Positions 16,562 to 24,392 of a stretch of 64,000 nt of DNA are shown here, one piece after another. This stretch comes from an uncultured Clostridia bacterium (GTDB lineage Bacteria > Bacillota_A > Clostridia > TANB77 > CAG-508). A program made the position numbers and the translations under genes. How positions within the stretch are numbered: the first letter of the stretch is position 1; each line of letters begins with the position of its first letter. The notes beneath the pieces are model-generated. The model did not search any database. It had not been told where the DNA came from and worked only from the letters and a program-made list of their open reading frames with translations. Location of the stretch: the NCBI GenBank assembly GCA_934130705.1, contig CAKOYL010000001.1, positions 55,724-119,723 of the forward strand, in the 5' to 3' direction.

Positions 16562-17143
16562 ATGTTATTAAATTCGTTTATATTAGCTGTTTCTAGTAGT
16601 ATAGATTCGCTTGGAATTGGTATTACATACGGTATTAAAAATATGAAAATTTCCTTATTTAGCAAAATCATTCTTTTCGGTATATCTATTATTATAACTT
16701 ATTTTGCTTTATTTTTAGGAAATATTTTAAATAGCTTCCTTTCTGATTTTTTTACCCTTTTAATTGGAAGTGGAATTTTAATTGCTATGGGGATTTACAT
16801 TATTTTTGAAGCTTTAAAAAAACAAAGAGGTAATTCTAATATTTTTAATGATCCTATTTCTTCTGATTTTAATCATTCCAAAACCATTGATCCCAAAGAA
16901 GCTTTCTTTTTAGCAATAGCTCTTTCTTTGGATAGTTTTGGTATTGGTATTGGTGGTAGTATTGGAAATATAAATTTAGTTTTCTTTCCTATTTTTGTAA
17001 GTATCTTTCAACTATTTTTCCTTTGCACCGGTTTTTGGCTTGGAAAAAATATTAATAATTTATGGAGATTACCTAAAAACATTTGGTCAATTATTTCTGG
17101 AATTTTACTAATTAGTATTGGAATATTAAAATTTTTTGTCTAA
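16562..17143 (+). CDS. ytaF: Sporulation membrane protein YtaF, MntP-like
   Basis: 193 residues with six predicted membrane helices in two inverted repeats. Each repeat has the aspartate motif of the MntP/YtaF family: SSIDSLGIGITYGIK near the N-terminus and ALSLDSFGIGIGGSIG in the second half, preceded by DPKEAFFLAIA. Related to Mn2+ exporters (LysE superfamily); in Bacillus ytaF is a sporulation gene. GAGGTG precedes the ATG. Divergent from the Ca2+-type ATPase, so both flanking genes concern divalent cations. Confidence 0.88.
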   Translation: MLLNSFILAVSSSIDSLGIGITYGIKNMKISLFSKIILFGISIIITYFALFLGNILNSFLSDFFTLLIGSGILIAMGIYIIFEALKKQRGNSNIFNDPISSDFNHSKTIDPKEAFFLAIALSLDSFGIGIGGSIGNINLVFFPIFVSIFQLFFLCTGFWLGKNINNLWRLPKNIWSIISGILLISIGILKFFV

Positions 17144-17146
17144 AAT

Positions 17147-17187
17147 TGTCGAATTTTGTTGATTTAAAATATAAAATATTATATAAT
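17147..17187 (+). promoter_or_regulatory. Spo0A box core and sigma-A promoter of the 79-residue gene
   Basis: TGTCGAA (17147-17153), the core of the Spo0A-binding 0A box, lies 5 nt upstream of a TTGATT (17159-17164) - 17 nt - TATAAT (17182-17187) promoter. The box would be centred about 44 nt before the start of transcription, a position from which Spo0A~P activates. Confidence 0.55.
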
Positions 17188-17216
17188 ATTATTATCAACT
17201 ATTAGGAGGTTACAAT

Positions 17217-17456
17217 ATGAGTAAAGTTTTAACATTTAAGAATGACCGGAGCTTTTTTACAGTAAATGCTAATGAGGCTTCAATTTCTTTTTTAGCTCTT
17301 AAAGAATGGGCTATGAATCATTGCACTTTAGATGACGCTTCTTCAAATGAAGTTTTTATCTTAAGCAATGATGATAATCATCAGACTAGACTCAAAGGCT
17401 GCAGGTTATTTGCCTTAAAACAAAAGTTAGAGGTAAGTAAGATAACAGAGCTTTAA
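17217..17456 (+). CDS. Orphan 79-residue protein, possibly Spo0A-controlled
   Basis: ATG at 17217 is preceded by AGGAGG. No membrane segment or signal peptide; two short segments, VLTFKNDRSFFTVNANEASI and SNEVFILSNDDNHQTRLKGC, suggest a small beta-rich or alpha/beta domain. No family recognised. It is an isolated unit with a near-consensus promoter and a strong terminator, and its codon use is somewhat less AT-biased than that of the neighbours. The 0A-box-like element upstream links it to sporulation or stationary phase by inference only. Confidence 0.65.
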   Translation: MSKVLTFKNDRSFFTVNANEASISFLALKEWAMNHCTLDDASSNEVFILSNDDNHQTRLKGCRLFALKQKLEVSKITEL

Positions 17457-17477
17457 AATATTCATTATAAGTAACAA

Positions 17478-17505
17478 AGAGGTAGGAACATTTCCTACCT
17501 CCTTT
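17478..17505. terminator. Terminator between the 79-residue gene and smc
   Basis: GAGGTAGGAA pairs with TTCCTACCTC around a CAT loop, followed by a T-rich tail on the plus strand. The convergent smc gene ends 3 nt further on and may use it too. Confidence 0.75.
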
Positions 17506-17507
17506 CT

Positions 17508-20500
17508 TTATTTATTTAATTTCATTGATAACAACTTAGAAATACCACTTTCTTCCATTGTAACTCCATAAACTGTATCTGCTGCTTCCATTGTTCCTTT
17601 TCTATGTGTAATTACTAAAAATTGTGTGTGTTCCGTAAATTTTTTCAAATAATCTGCATATCTAAATACATTTACATCGTCTAATGCTGCCTCAATCTCA
17701 TCTAAAACACAGAATGGTGCTGGATTTATTTTTAATATTGCAAATAATAACGCTATTGCTGTAAATGCTTTTTCTCCACCTGATAATAACATCATGTTTT
17801 GTAATTTTTTTCCTGGTGGTTGTACTGCAATTTCTATTCCACATTCAAGGATATTGTCTTCGTCTTCTAAGTTTAATGAAGCCTTTCCTCCACCAAATAA
17901 TTCAGCAAATACTTCTCCGAAATTTTTATTTATAATTTTGAATTTTTCTTTAAATTGTTCTTTCATTATTTGAGTCATGTCAGTTATAACTTTTCTTAAT
18001 TTACTCATAGTATTTTCTAGATCTAGTCTTTGCTCACTCATAAAGTCATATCTATCTTTTATGTTTTTGTATTCTTCTATCGAATCAATATTAACACTTC
18101 CTAAGTCTCGTATTTCTGCCCTTATATTGTTTACTCTTTTTTGAGTTAATGCAACATTTTCTGGTTTTGAATATCCTTCGACATTATTTGGTGTAAGTTC
18201 ATATTCTTCCCACATTTTATTAATAATTGTGTTAATATCTTCTTCAACTTTTGTCTTTTTTACATCTAATTTTACAAGTTGTGCTTTTAAGTCTTCTATT
18301 ACTTTGAATTTAGAAGTAATCTCTTCTTCTTGCTTAGATAATTTCTCACTTTTTTCTGCTCTTTCTTGTTTCATTTTTTCGATTTCAGAACTACTATTAT
18401 TTACTTTTTGTTTTATTTCTTCAATTTGTTTCAATGTTTCTTGTATTGATTTTTCTAAAATTTCGTTGTCTTTCTTTATTTGTTCAATTTGATTATTTTT
18501 ATTTTCAATACTTGTTTTGGCATTCTTTAGTTCTTGATTTATTCTTTCTTGTATTTCTTGAATTGATGTTTCACTTTCATCAAATGATGATACTGAAATT
18601 TTCAAGTTTGTAATATCAAAATTTAAATCATCTATATATTTTTGGTCATCTTTATTTAGTTCTGCAAATTCTGAAATTAATTTTGAAAGCTCTTCATTTT
18701 GTTTTGTTATTACATTTGTTTCTTCTTGTATTTTAGCTTTTTGTTCAACCGCTTCTTGTTTTAATGCCTCAAGATTTTTTTGCTCTTCTTTTAGTTTGTT
18801 TAGTCTATTTTGCAATTTCTGAATATTTTCATCTATTGATACAATTTTTTGTTTTTCTGTTGCATATGTAATATCTATTTCTTGTAGCTCTTTTTCCAAA
18901 TTTGTAGATACTTCTAAAATTCCTTCAATTGATTCTTCATATTCTTGTTTTTCATCTTCTAATTTTTGAATTTTAGCTTTTAACTCTTTTAGTTCTTTAT
19001 CAAGTTTTTCAATCTCTTTTCCTCTACCTAGAATATTAACCGTTTTCTTGGCTACTGAACCACCAGTTATAGCTCCTGATGGATTTATTAAGTCACCATC
19101 TTTTGTTACTATTCTAAATGTATAAGAATTTTGCTTTGCAACTTTTATTGCTGTATCCATATTATCTACAATAACAGTTCTTCCTAATAAATTAAATATA
19201 ATTTGTTCGTATTTTTTATTAAATTTTACTAAATCTGAAGCAATTCCAATTACTCCGCTTTCATTTCCTTTTATTTTCTCTAATTTTCTTCCCTTAACTG
19301 ATGAAATTGGTAAAAATGAAGCTCTTCCTAAATTATTTTTTCTTAGATGTTCAACTAATTTTTTAGCATCTTCTTCTGTGTCTGTTACAATATTTTGCAA
19401 ACTTGCTCCTAAACACATTTCTATTGATGTTTCTAATTCATCTGGTACTTCGATAATATTAGCCAAAACACCATGCATTCCTTTTCCTAAATCTTTAATA
19501 TTTTCACAATCTTTTAATAAAGATTTTACACTTTTTATATACCCTTCTTTTTCTTTTTCTGTTTCAATTAAGAATTTTAATTTTGATTCTTTAATTCTCA
19601 TTTCACTTGATAAAATATTTATATTGTTTTCAAATGATTTTATTTTTTGATTTGCTTCTTGTTTTTGTTTTGATACTTCTTCTAAAGATTTTTGTGATTT
19701 GTTTTTCTTATTTTCTATTTCATAAAATCTTTTAGATATTTCTTCCTTATTCATTCTTGTATTGTCTAATTCGGAAATAGTTGTTTGAATTTCTTGTTTT
19801 ATTTGATTTTGTCTTTTTTCATAGTTTTGATAATTTATTTCTTGTGTGTTTATTTCTGATTGTAGTTCATATTTTTTGTCAGTATTTTGTTCTACTGTTT
19901 GTTTATATCCTTCTATTTCTAGCTCTTTAGAAGATAATTTTTCTGTTATTTTTGCAAGTTCTTCTTGCTTTTCGTTTAATTCTTTCTCGAATTTTTCTTT
20001 ATTTTGTTTCAAATTATCTTTTTTAGCTTCTTTTTGTTCTAATTCTTGTTTTAATTCTTGTATTTTCTCATTTTGTTCTTTTATTTCATCTGTAAATCTA
20101 ACACTATTTTCGTTATTATTTGTTATTCTAGTTCTTGCTACATTTATATCGGAATTTAGTTGTTCAATTTCTTTTTGACTCTCGAATCCTAAATTTGACA
20201 TATTTTCTATTTGTTCTGTAATTTCATCAATACTTGATTTTAATTCTTCTTTTAAAATTTTTACTCTTTCTAATTTTCCTTCTTCATCATTACATTGTGA
20301 TTGCATTATATCAACATCTTTGACGATTTCTTGTAAGTTTTCTCTATATTTTTCAATATTATACACAAATAGTCCTATTTCTATATTTTTTAGTTCTTCA
20401 CGCAAATTCAAGTACTTCTTTGCTTTATCAGCTTGTGATTGTAATGGTCCTAGATTACTTTCTATTTCTGTCAAAATATCATTAATTCTTAATAAATTTA

Positions 20501-21056
20501 ATTTTGTATGTTCTAGTTTTTTCTCTGATTCTTGTTTTCTTGTTCTGTATTTTACTATTCCAGCTGCTTCTTCAAATATATGTCTTCTATCTTCTGATTT
20601 ATTGCTTAGTATTTCATCTATTTTACCTTGTCCAATTATTGAATACCCATCTTTTCCAATACCTGTATCCATAAATAATTCTAATACATCTTTTAATCTA
20701 CAAGGTGTTTTATTTATAAAATATCCAGTTTCACCACTTCTATATATTTTTCTAGTAACTGTTACTTCTGTATATTCTATTGGTAATGCTCCATCAGAAT
20801 TATCGAATACTAGAGATGCTTCGGCAAATCCTAAGGATTTTCTATTTTGAGTTCCTGCAAATATGACATCTAAAGATTTTGCTCCTCTTAATGATTTCAT
20901 ACTTTGTTCTCCAAGAACCCATCTAATTGCATCAGAAATATTACTTTTTCCTGAACCATTTGGTCCTATTACTGTTGTTATTCCTGGCCTTAGTTCTAAT
21001 ATTGTTTTATCTGCAAAGGATTTGAATCCTTGTAATTCCAACCTTTTTAAATACAT
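17508..21056 (-). CDS. smc: Chromosome partition protein SMC
   Basis: 1182 residues, the normal length. N-terminal head with Walker A VIGPNGSGKSNISDAI, long coiled coil (about 170-500), the hinge domain (about 510-690, with MCLGASLQNIVTDTE and the glycine-rich GAITGGSVAKK), return coiled coil (690-1000), and the C-terminal head with LSGGEKAFTAIALLFA and Walker B CVLDEIEAALDD. Forms a dimer with ScpAB and compacts and separates chromosomes. The usual neighbours rnc and ftsY are not adjacent here. Confidence 0.97.
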   Translation of the reverse strand: MYLKRLELQGFKSFADKTILELRPGITTVIGPNGSGKSNISDAIRWVLGEQSMKSLRGAKSLDVIFAGTQNRKSLGFAEASLVFDNSDGALPIEYTEVTVTRKIYRSGETGYFINKTPCRLKDVLELFMDTGIGKDGYSIIGQGKIDEILSNKSEDRRHIFEEAAGIVKYRTRKQESEKKLEHTKLNLLRINDILTEIESNLGPLQSQADKAKKYLNLREELKNIEIGLFVYNIEKYRENLQEIVKDVDIMQSQCNDEEGKLERVKILKEELKSSIDEITEQIENMSNLGFESQKEIEQLNSDINVARTRITNNNENSVRFTDEIKEQNEKIQELKQELEQKEAKKDNLKQNKEKFEKELNEKQEELAKITEKLSSKELEIEGYKQTVEQNTDKKYELQSEINTQEINYQNYEKRQNQIKQEIQTTISELDNTRMNKEEISKRFYEIENKKNKSQKSLEEVSKQKQEANQKIKSFENNINILSSEMRIKESKLKFLIETEKEKEGYIKSVKSLLKDCENIKDLGKGMHGVLANIIEVPDELETSIEMCLGASLQNIVTDTEEDAKKLVEHLRKNNLGRASFLPISSVKGRKLEKIKGNESGVIGIASDLVKFNKKYEQIIFNLLGRTVIVDNMDTAIKVAKQNSYTFRIVTKDGDLINPSGAITGGSVAKKTVNILGRGKEIEKLDKELKELKAKIQKLEDEKQEYEESIEGILEVSTNLEKELQEIDITYATEKQKIVSIDENIQKLQNRLNKLKEEQKNLEALKQEAVEQKAKIQEETNVITKQNEELSKLISEFAELNKDDQKYIDDLNFDITNLKISVSSFDESETSIQEIQERINQELKNAKTSIENKNNQIEQIKKDNEILEKSIQETLKQIEEIKQKVNNSSSEIEKMKQERAEKSEKLSKQEEEITSKFKVIEDLKAQLVKLDVKKTKVEEDINTIINKMWEEYELTPNNVEGYSKPENVALTQKRVNNIRAEIRDLGSVNIDSIEEYKNIKDRYDFMSEQRLDLENTMSKLRKVITDMTQIMKEQFKEKFKIINKNFGEVFAELFGGGKASLNLEDEDNILECGIEIAVQPPGKKLQNMMLLSGGEKAFTAIALLFAILKINPAPFCVLDEIEAALDDVNVFRYADYLKKFTEHTQFLVITHRKGTMEAADTVYGVTMEESGISKLLSMKLNK

Positions 21057-21073
21057 TTTTTATCACCTTTCAG

Positions 21074-21102
21074 AGGGAAATGGGGACACCCTTTTTTTCC
21101 CT
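21074..21102. repeat. Short REP-like imperfect palindrome
   Basis: AGGGAAATGGGGACACCC followed by TTTTTTTCCCT is an imperfect inverted repeat just upstream of the smc start. It shares the GGGGAC core with the 10.6 kb palindrome and the AGGGAAAA...TTTTCCCT layout with the element at 32020-32049. Confidence 0.45.
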
Positions 21103-21153
21103 ACCTTTTTCGTTTTTATTGCTTTTTTCTTGTATATTTTACTATATGAATTT

Positions 21154-21183
21154 AAAAATAGCAAGATTGACTTGCTACTTTTG
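21154..21183 (-). terminator. Terminator for the prepilin-like/Rpn-remnant side
   Basis: AGCAAG and CTTGCT flank a 5-nt loop; on the minus strand the stem is followed by ATTTTTAAA. Confidence 0.6.
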
Positions 21184-21201
21184 TTGAATTTTGTTATTTT
21201 G

Positions 21202-21267
21202 TTATTTTAGTTTTTCTATTTCTTCTTTTGGTAATTTTGTGACTTCACTTATTTGTGATATTGGCAT
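21202..21267 (-). pseudogene. Remnant of Rpn-family (PD-D/E-XK) nuclease C-terminus
   Basis: An ATG-initiated 21-codon frame reads MPISQISEVTKLPKEEIEKL plus one lysine. This matches the helix-turn tail (ISxITGLSxEEIxKL) that ends many Rpn/PD-(D/E)XK transposase-family proteins. The rest of such a gene is absent: a 66-nt palindrome sits immediately upstream. Probably a scar of a lost gene; it could also be a small coincidental frame. Confidence 0.4.
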
Positions 21268-21270
21268 TTT

Positions 21271-21336
21271 GATAGTGTATTATATAGTGTGTAAATTTTA
21301 AAACAATAAAATTTATGCACTATATAATACACTATC
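21271..21336. repeat. 66-nt near-perfect palindrome next to the prepilin gene end
   Basis: Arms of about 30 nt, GATAGTGTATTATATAGTG then two mismatches then TAAATTTTA, are mirrored on the other side of a very short loop. The structure lies about 90 nt beyond the stop codon of the prepilin-like gene and abuts the Rpn remnant. It could be a MITE-like element, a terminator-like hairpin or a cruciform used in retrohoming. Confidence 0.75.
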
Positions 21337-21428
21337 TTATACTATAATTAGTTATTAAATTTCATAAAAGGTAAAATTGATTTACACAAAAATATTTACA
21401 GTCTCTTAATTTTTAGGAATTTTAAGTG

Positions 21429-23009
21429 CTACAAAGCGACAAGCACTGAGCGAAAGCCACGATCGTGGTACGTACCGCCATTTAAGTAGTAGAATGCAAA
21501 CGTACCAGCACCAGAACCATTGCCGTAGTTACCACCACGCCCGAAAAACGGATTAGACGAATACGGAAAGCCAGAGTAGTCTCCATTCCAACTGTTTGAG
21601 GTATTGCTTCTATTTGATGTTTCCAATATTGCATCTCCAAATCCATATGTTTCTGATTTGTTATTATTATATGTTGCTCCTAAATTGCTTGAATCATATG
21701 GATATACCGTTGCATATTTTGTACTTAATGTTTTATATCCATCTGGATTTGTTTCTATACTTGCATATGATTTTCCGTAAGAATTTATATTAGAGTGTCC
21801 ATTTGATACATATGCTGCTGTATATTCCCATACACATCCACTTAAATCAAATATTCCTGTTTTATTATTTGTTGTACTTGCTGAATTATCATTTGCTGTT
21901 GAATTTGCATATCCTGTTACTGCATAAATTCTTTTTGAATCATTATTCATATTTTTCCTATTTATTGTTACTTCTGCTCCATCTCTTCCATATTTGCTTT
22001 GCATTAAATATGCTACAGCTCCCCATTCACTATTTTTCATTTGATGGGAATCTGTTTGTTTTGAATTTAATCCATAAAATTCTTTTGCTTTTGATATCTC
22101 TTGTGTTAATGTGTATATATCTCCTGTTGTTATGCAATTATATGCATATGTTAATGGTTTGAATACAGGATATGACATTTGTGGTAATTCTGTTAAATTT
22201 TGAGAAATTGCATTTGTTGTATATTGATTATATGTGTATTTTTTATCTGAATATTTTATATTACTTGTATTTGTTGTTGGTTCTGTTATAGTACCATTTT
22301 GTGCTATTGTTTGTGTACATTCCTGATATCCTGCTGCATATTTTGCTACCCAATATCCTGTTAATTCTTTGTCCCATTCTCCGTTCATGTAATTATTTGC
22401 TTTTCCATTTGTAAAACTTGGATGTACAACATAATCTGTCATTTTTCCGCCTGTTACTATTGGATATTTTGTGCTTATTTCTTTTCCGTCACTATCTTTA
22501 TTGCTTGTTCCTTGTAAGAATTTTATTGATATTTTTCCTGCTGTATTTGTATAACATCCACTTTCTATTTGGTAGGCATATCTTGGTATCCATACCCAAT
22601 AACTTCCGTCTTTTGTTTTGGCATTTGCCCATTTTTGTTTATCATAATTATACCAATTATCTGAATTTTCTGACGTAACTTCTATCTCATTTCCGTCTTC
22701 GTCCCAATATACTCCTGTCATTCCTTCCATTAGTTTTGGACTATTTACTTTTTTATCACTATTCCATTTTCCTTCTGCATAATCTGTTATATATTCATCT
22801 ATTTGCCCCATATATTTTGATATTGTTTCATCTTCATTTTTCTGTGCTTCTATTGTTTTTTCTTTAGCTTGTTATGCTCGTGTAAACAAGCCATTTTCTC
22901 CTGTTAATGTTCCTATTGTTATTCCTGCTAAAATTAATAAAATAATTATTGTAATTATCAATGCTACTAATGTAATTCCATATTCTCTAGATTTTCCTTT
23001 GTTTTCCAT
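21429..23009 (-). pseudogene. Prepilin-like protein with C-type-lectin/FGE-like C-terminus, internal stop
   Basis: The ATG at 23009 (AGGAGG 6 nt upstream) begins a class III-like leader MENKGKSREYG^ITLVALIIT with a membrane helix to about residue 36, then GLFTRA, then TAA at 22872-22874 (codon 46). The frame reopens at once with QAKEKTIEAQ, normal for these prepilins, and runs to 21429; intact length would be 526. The downstream ORF starting at 22811 lacks a ribosome binding site. Residues ~90-526 form a formylglycine-generating-enzyme/C-type-lectin-like domain (WVWIPRYAYQI, GYWVAKYAAG, GAVAYLMQSKYG, NNKTGIFDLSGCVWEYTA, C-terminal GFRSVLVAL), a fold used for ligand display. The last 60 codons have different base composition. 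Either a nonsense mutant, a sequence error, or read through. Confidence 0.7.
21430..21600 (-). other. Candidate DGR variable region (GC-rich 3' end of the prepilin gene)
   Basis: By hand count the last ~180 nt of the gene are about 48% GC, against about 27-32% in the preceding 120 nt. Codons change abruptly from GGA/ACA/TAT/AGA to GGC, ACG, TAC, CAC, CCG, TCG and CGT. The encoded RGGNYGNGSGAGTFAFYY...GFR segment corresponds to the C-terminal ligand-binding loop of C-type-lectin-fold proteins that DGRs diversify, and many variable-looking codons are NNC or NNT, as expected from adenine mutagenesis of AAC/AAT templates. No reverse transcriptase or template repeat is in the window. Confidence 0.5.
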
Positions 23010-23161
23010 ACAATTCCTCCTATGTATAATTATTTTCAAATATCAAATTCTCATACTTAAAATGATAACTTTCATACGTTAATTATACATATAAATAACC
23101 TACTTGTAAATAGCTTATTTATATATTTTATTTATAATAAAATTCTTTTGAGGTGAATTTT

Positions 23162-23380
23162 ATGTTGAATTTTAATATAGAAAAATTACTAAAAAAGAAG
23201 AAAAAATCAAAATATTGGCTTTGTCAAAATATGAATATAACAAATCGAAATCTTAATAGAATAATTAATGGAGAAACAACTTCTATTTCCTTCAAATATT
23301 TAGAAGATTTATGTAAGTATTTAGATTGTAATTTAACTGAATTAATAAGCATTGATAATGACAATAAAAACATTTCATAA
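23162..23380 (+). CDS. Small XRE/YozG-type helix-turn-helix regulator
   Basis: 72 residues from the ATG at 23162, after GAGGTG (an in-frame GTG inside that site is not the start). Sequence runs FNIEKLLKKKKKSKYWLCQN, then the helix-turn-helix NITNRNLNRIINGETTSISF and YLEDLCKYLDCNLTELI, the standard HTH_26 pattern of Cro/C1-like regulators. No effector domain. Divergent from the prepilin-like gene and upstream of the pyruvate oxidoreductase operon; either could be its target. Confidence 0.8.
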   Translation: MLNFNIEKLLKKKKKSKYWLCQNMNITNRNLNRIINGETTSISFKYLEDLCKYLDCNLTELISIDNDNKNIS

Positions 23381-23417
23381 TTTTCGCTATTTCCGACCGT
23401 TCCGAACAAAAAATGGC

Positions 23418-23446
23418 TTGACATTCCGCACTATTTGGCATATACT
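23418..23446 (+). promoter_or_regulatory. Promoter of the porGDAB operon
   Basis: TTGACA (23418-23423), a 17-nt spacer and TATACT (23441-23446). Three TTCCG motifs (near 23391, 23399 and 23424) surround the -35 region in this short 115-nt gap and may be operator sites. Confidence 0.65.
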
Positions 23447-23495
23447 AGATACATAAAAATTTGCTTAAAAGCATTTATAAGAGGAGGCTATTTTA

Positions 23496-24074
23496 ATGGA
23501 TAATTTAATAGAAATTAGATGGCATGGTAGAGGCGGTCAAGGAGCAAAAACAGCTTCTTTATTACTTGCTGATGCCGCATTTAATACAGGAAAATATATT
23601 CAAGGATTTCCTGAATATGGTCCAGAAAGAATGGGTGCACCAATTACTGCTTATAACAGAATTAGTGATAATCCAATTACTGTTCATAGTAATATTTATG
23701 AACCTGATTATGTTGTAGTAGTTGATGATACACTTTTAGAAAGTGTCCCAGTTACAGCTGGTTTAAAAGAAACAGGTGCAATAGTTATTAATACAACAAA
23801 ATCTCCAGAATATCTAAAAAAAGCTTTAAACGGATATAATGGAAGTATTTATACAATAGATGCAAGAAAAATTTCTGAAGAAGCTCTAGGAAGATATTTT
23901 CCAAATACACCAATGCTTGCTGCCATTGTAAAGGTTAGTGGTATTATGACAGATGAAGCTTTTCTTGAAGATATGAAAGGTTCATTTAAACATAAATTTG
24001 CAAAAAAACCTGAAGTCATTGATGGTAATATGAAAGCTTTGGAAATTGCTTTAAAAGAAGTTAAGAAAATTTAG
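23496..24074 (+). CDS. porG: Pyruvate:ferredoxin oxidoreductase, gamma subunit
   Basis: 192 residues of the 2-oxoacid:acceptor oxidoreductase gamma family: IRWHGRGGQGAKTASLLLAD at the N-terminus (glycine-rich loop), then FPEYGPERMGAPI and PDYVVVVDDTLL. First gene of a four-subunit enzyme that oxidises pyruvate with CoA to acetyl-CoA and CO2, reducing ferredoxin. AGAGGAGG precedes the ATG. Gene order gamma-delta-alpha-beta is that of four-subunit POR of anaerobic bacteria and archaea rather than the single-chain enzyme usual in Clostridium. Confidence 0.93.
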   Translation: MDNLIEIRWHGRGGQGAKTASLLLADAAFNTGKYIQGFPEYGPERMGAPITAYNRISDNPITVHSNIYEPDYVVVVDDTLLESVPVTAGLKETGAIVINTTKSPEYLKKALNGYNGSIYTIDARKISEEALGRYFPNTPMLAAIVKVSGIMTDEAFLEDMKGSFKHKFAKKPEVIDGNMKALEIALKEVKKI

Positions 24075-24089
24075 AAAGGAAGTTATAAT

Positions 24090-24392
24090 ATGGCTGATAT
24101 AAATAAAACAACACCTATGGAAGATTTAACAATAGGTGGAAATATTTATGAAGCAGGAAATGCAAAACATTTCAAAACTGGTGACTGGAGAAGTTCTAGA
24201 CCAGTATGGATTGAAGAAAAATGTAAACAATGTGGTTTATGTTTTCCTGTTTGCCCAGAAAATGCAATTCCTGTTTGTAAAGATTCTTTAAATAGAACAG
24301 ATTTTGATTTTGATTATTGCAAGGGTTGTGGAGTATGTGCTCAAGTATGCCCATTTAAAGCAATAGAAATGAAAGAGGAGGGTGTTGAATAA
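24090..24392 (+). CDS. porD: Pyruvate:ferredoxin oxidoreductase, delta (ferredoxin) subunit
   Basis: 100 residues with two 4Fe-4S motifs: CKQCGLCFPVCPENA (residues ~46-60) and CKGCGVCAQVCPF (~79-91). Carries electrons from the alpha/beta thiamine site to external ferredoxin. The N-terminal extension before the clusters is typical of PorD. Its TAA shares one base with the ATG of the alpha gene (24392), implying translational coupling. Confidence 0.95.
   Translation: MADINKTTPMEDLTIGGNIYEAGNAKHFKTGDWRSSRPVWIEEKCKQCGLCFPVCPENAIPVCKDSLNRTDFDFDYCKGCGVCAQVCPFKAIEMKEEGVE

Noticed and set aside
18170..18190. Second 0A-box-like TTCGACA inside smc
   Set aside because: It is inside coding sequence with no promoter nearby and is expected by chance.
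21429..22811. Independent gene starting at the ATG at 22811
   Set aside because: No ribosome binding site, and the frame upstream to the AGGAGG-ATG at 23009 is coding apart from one TAA.
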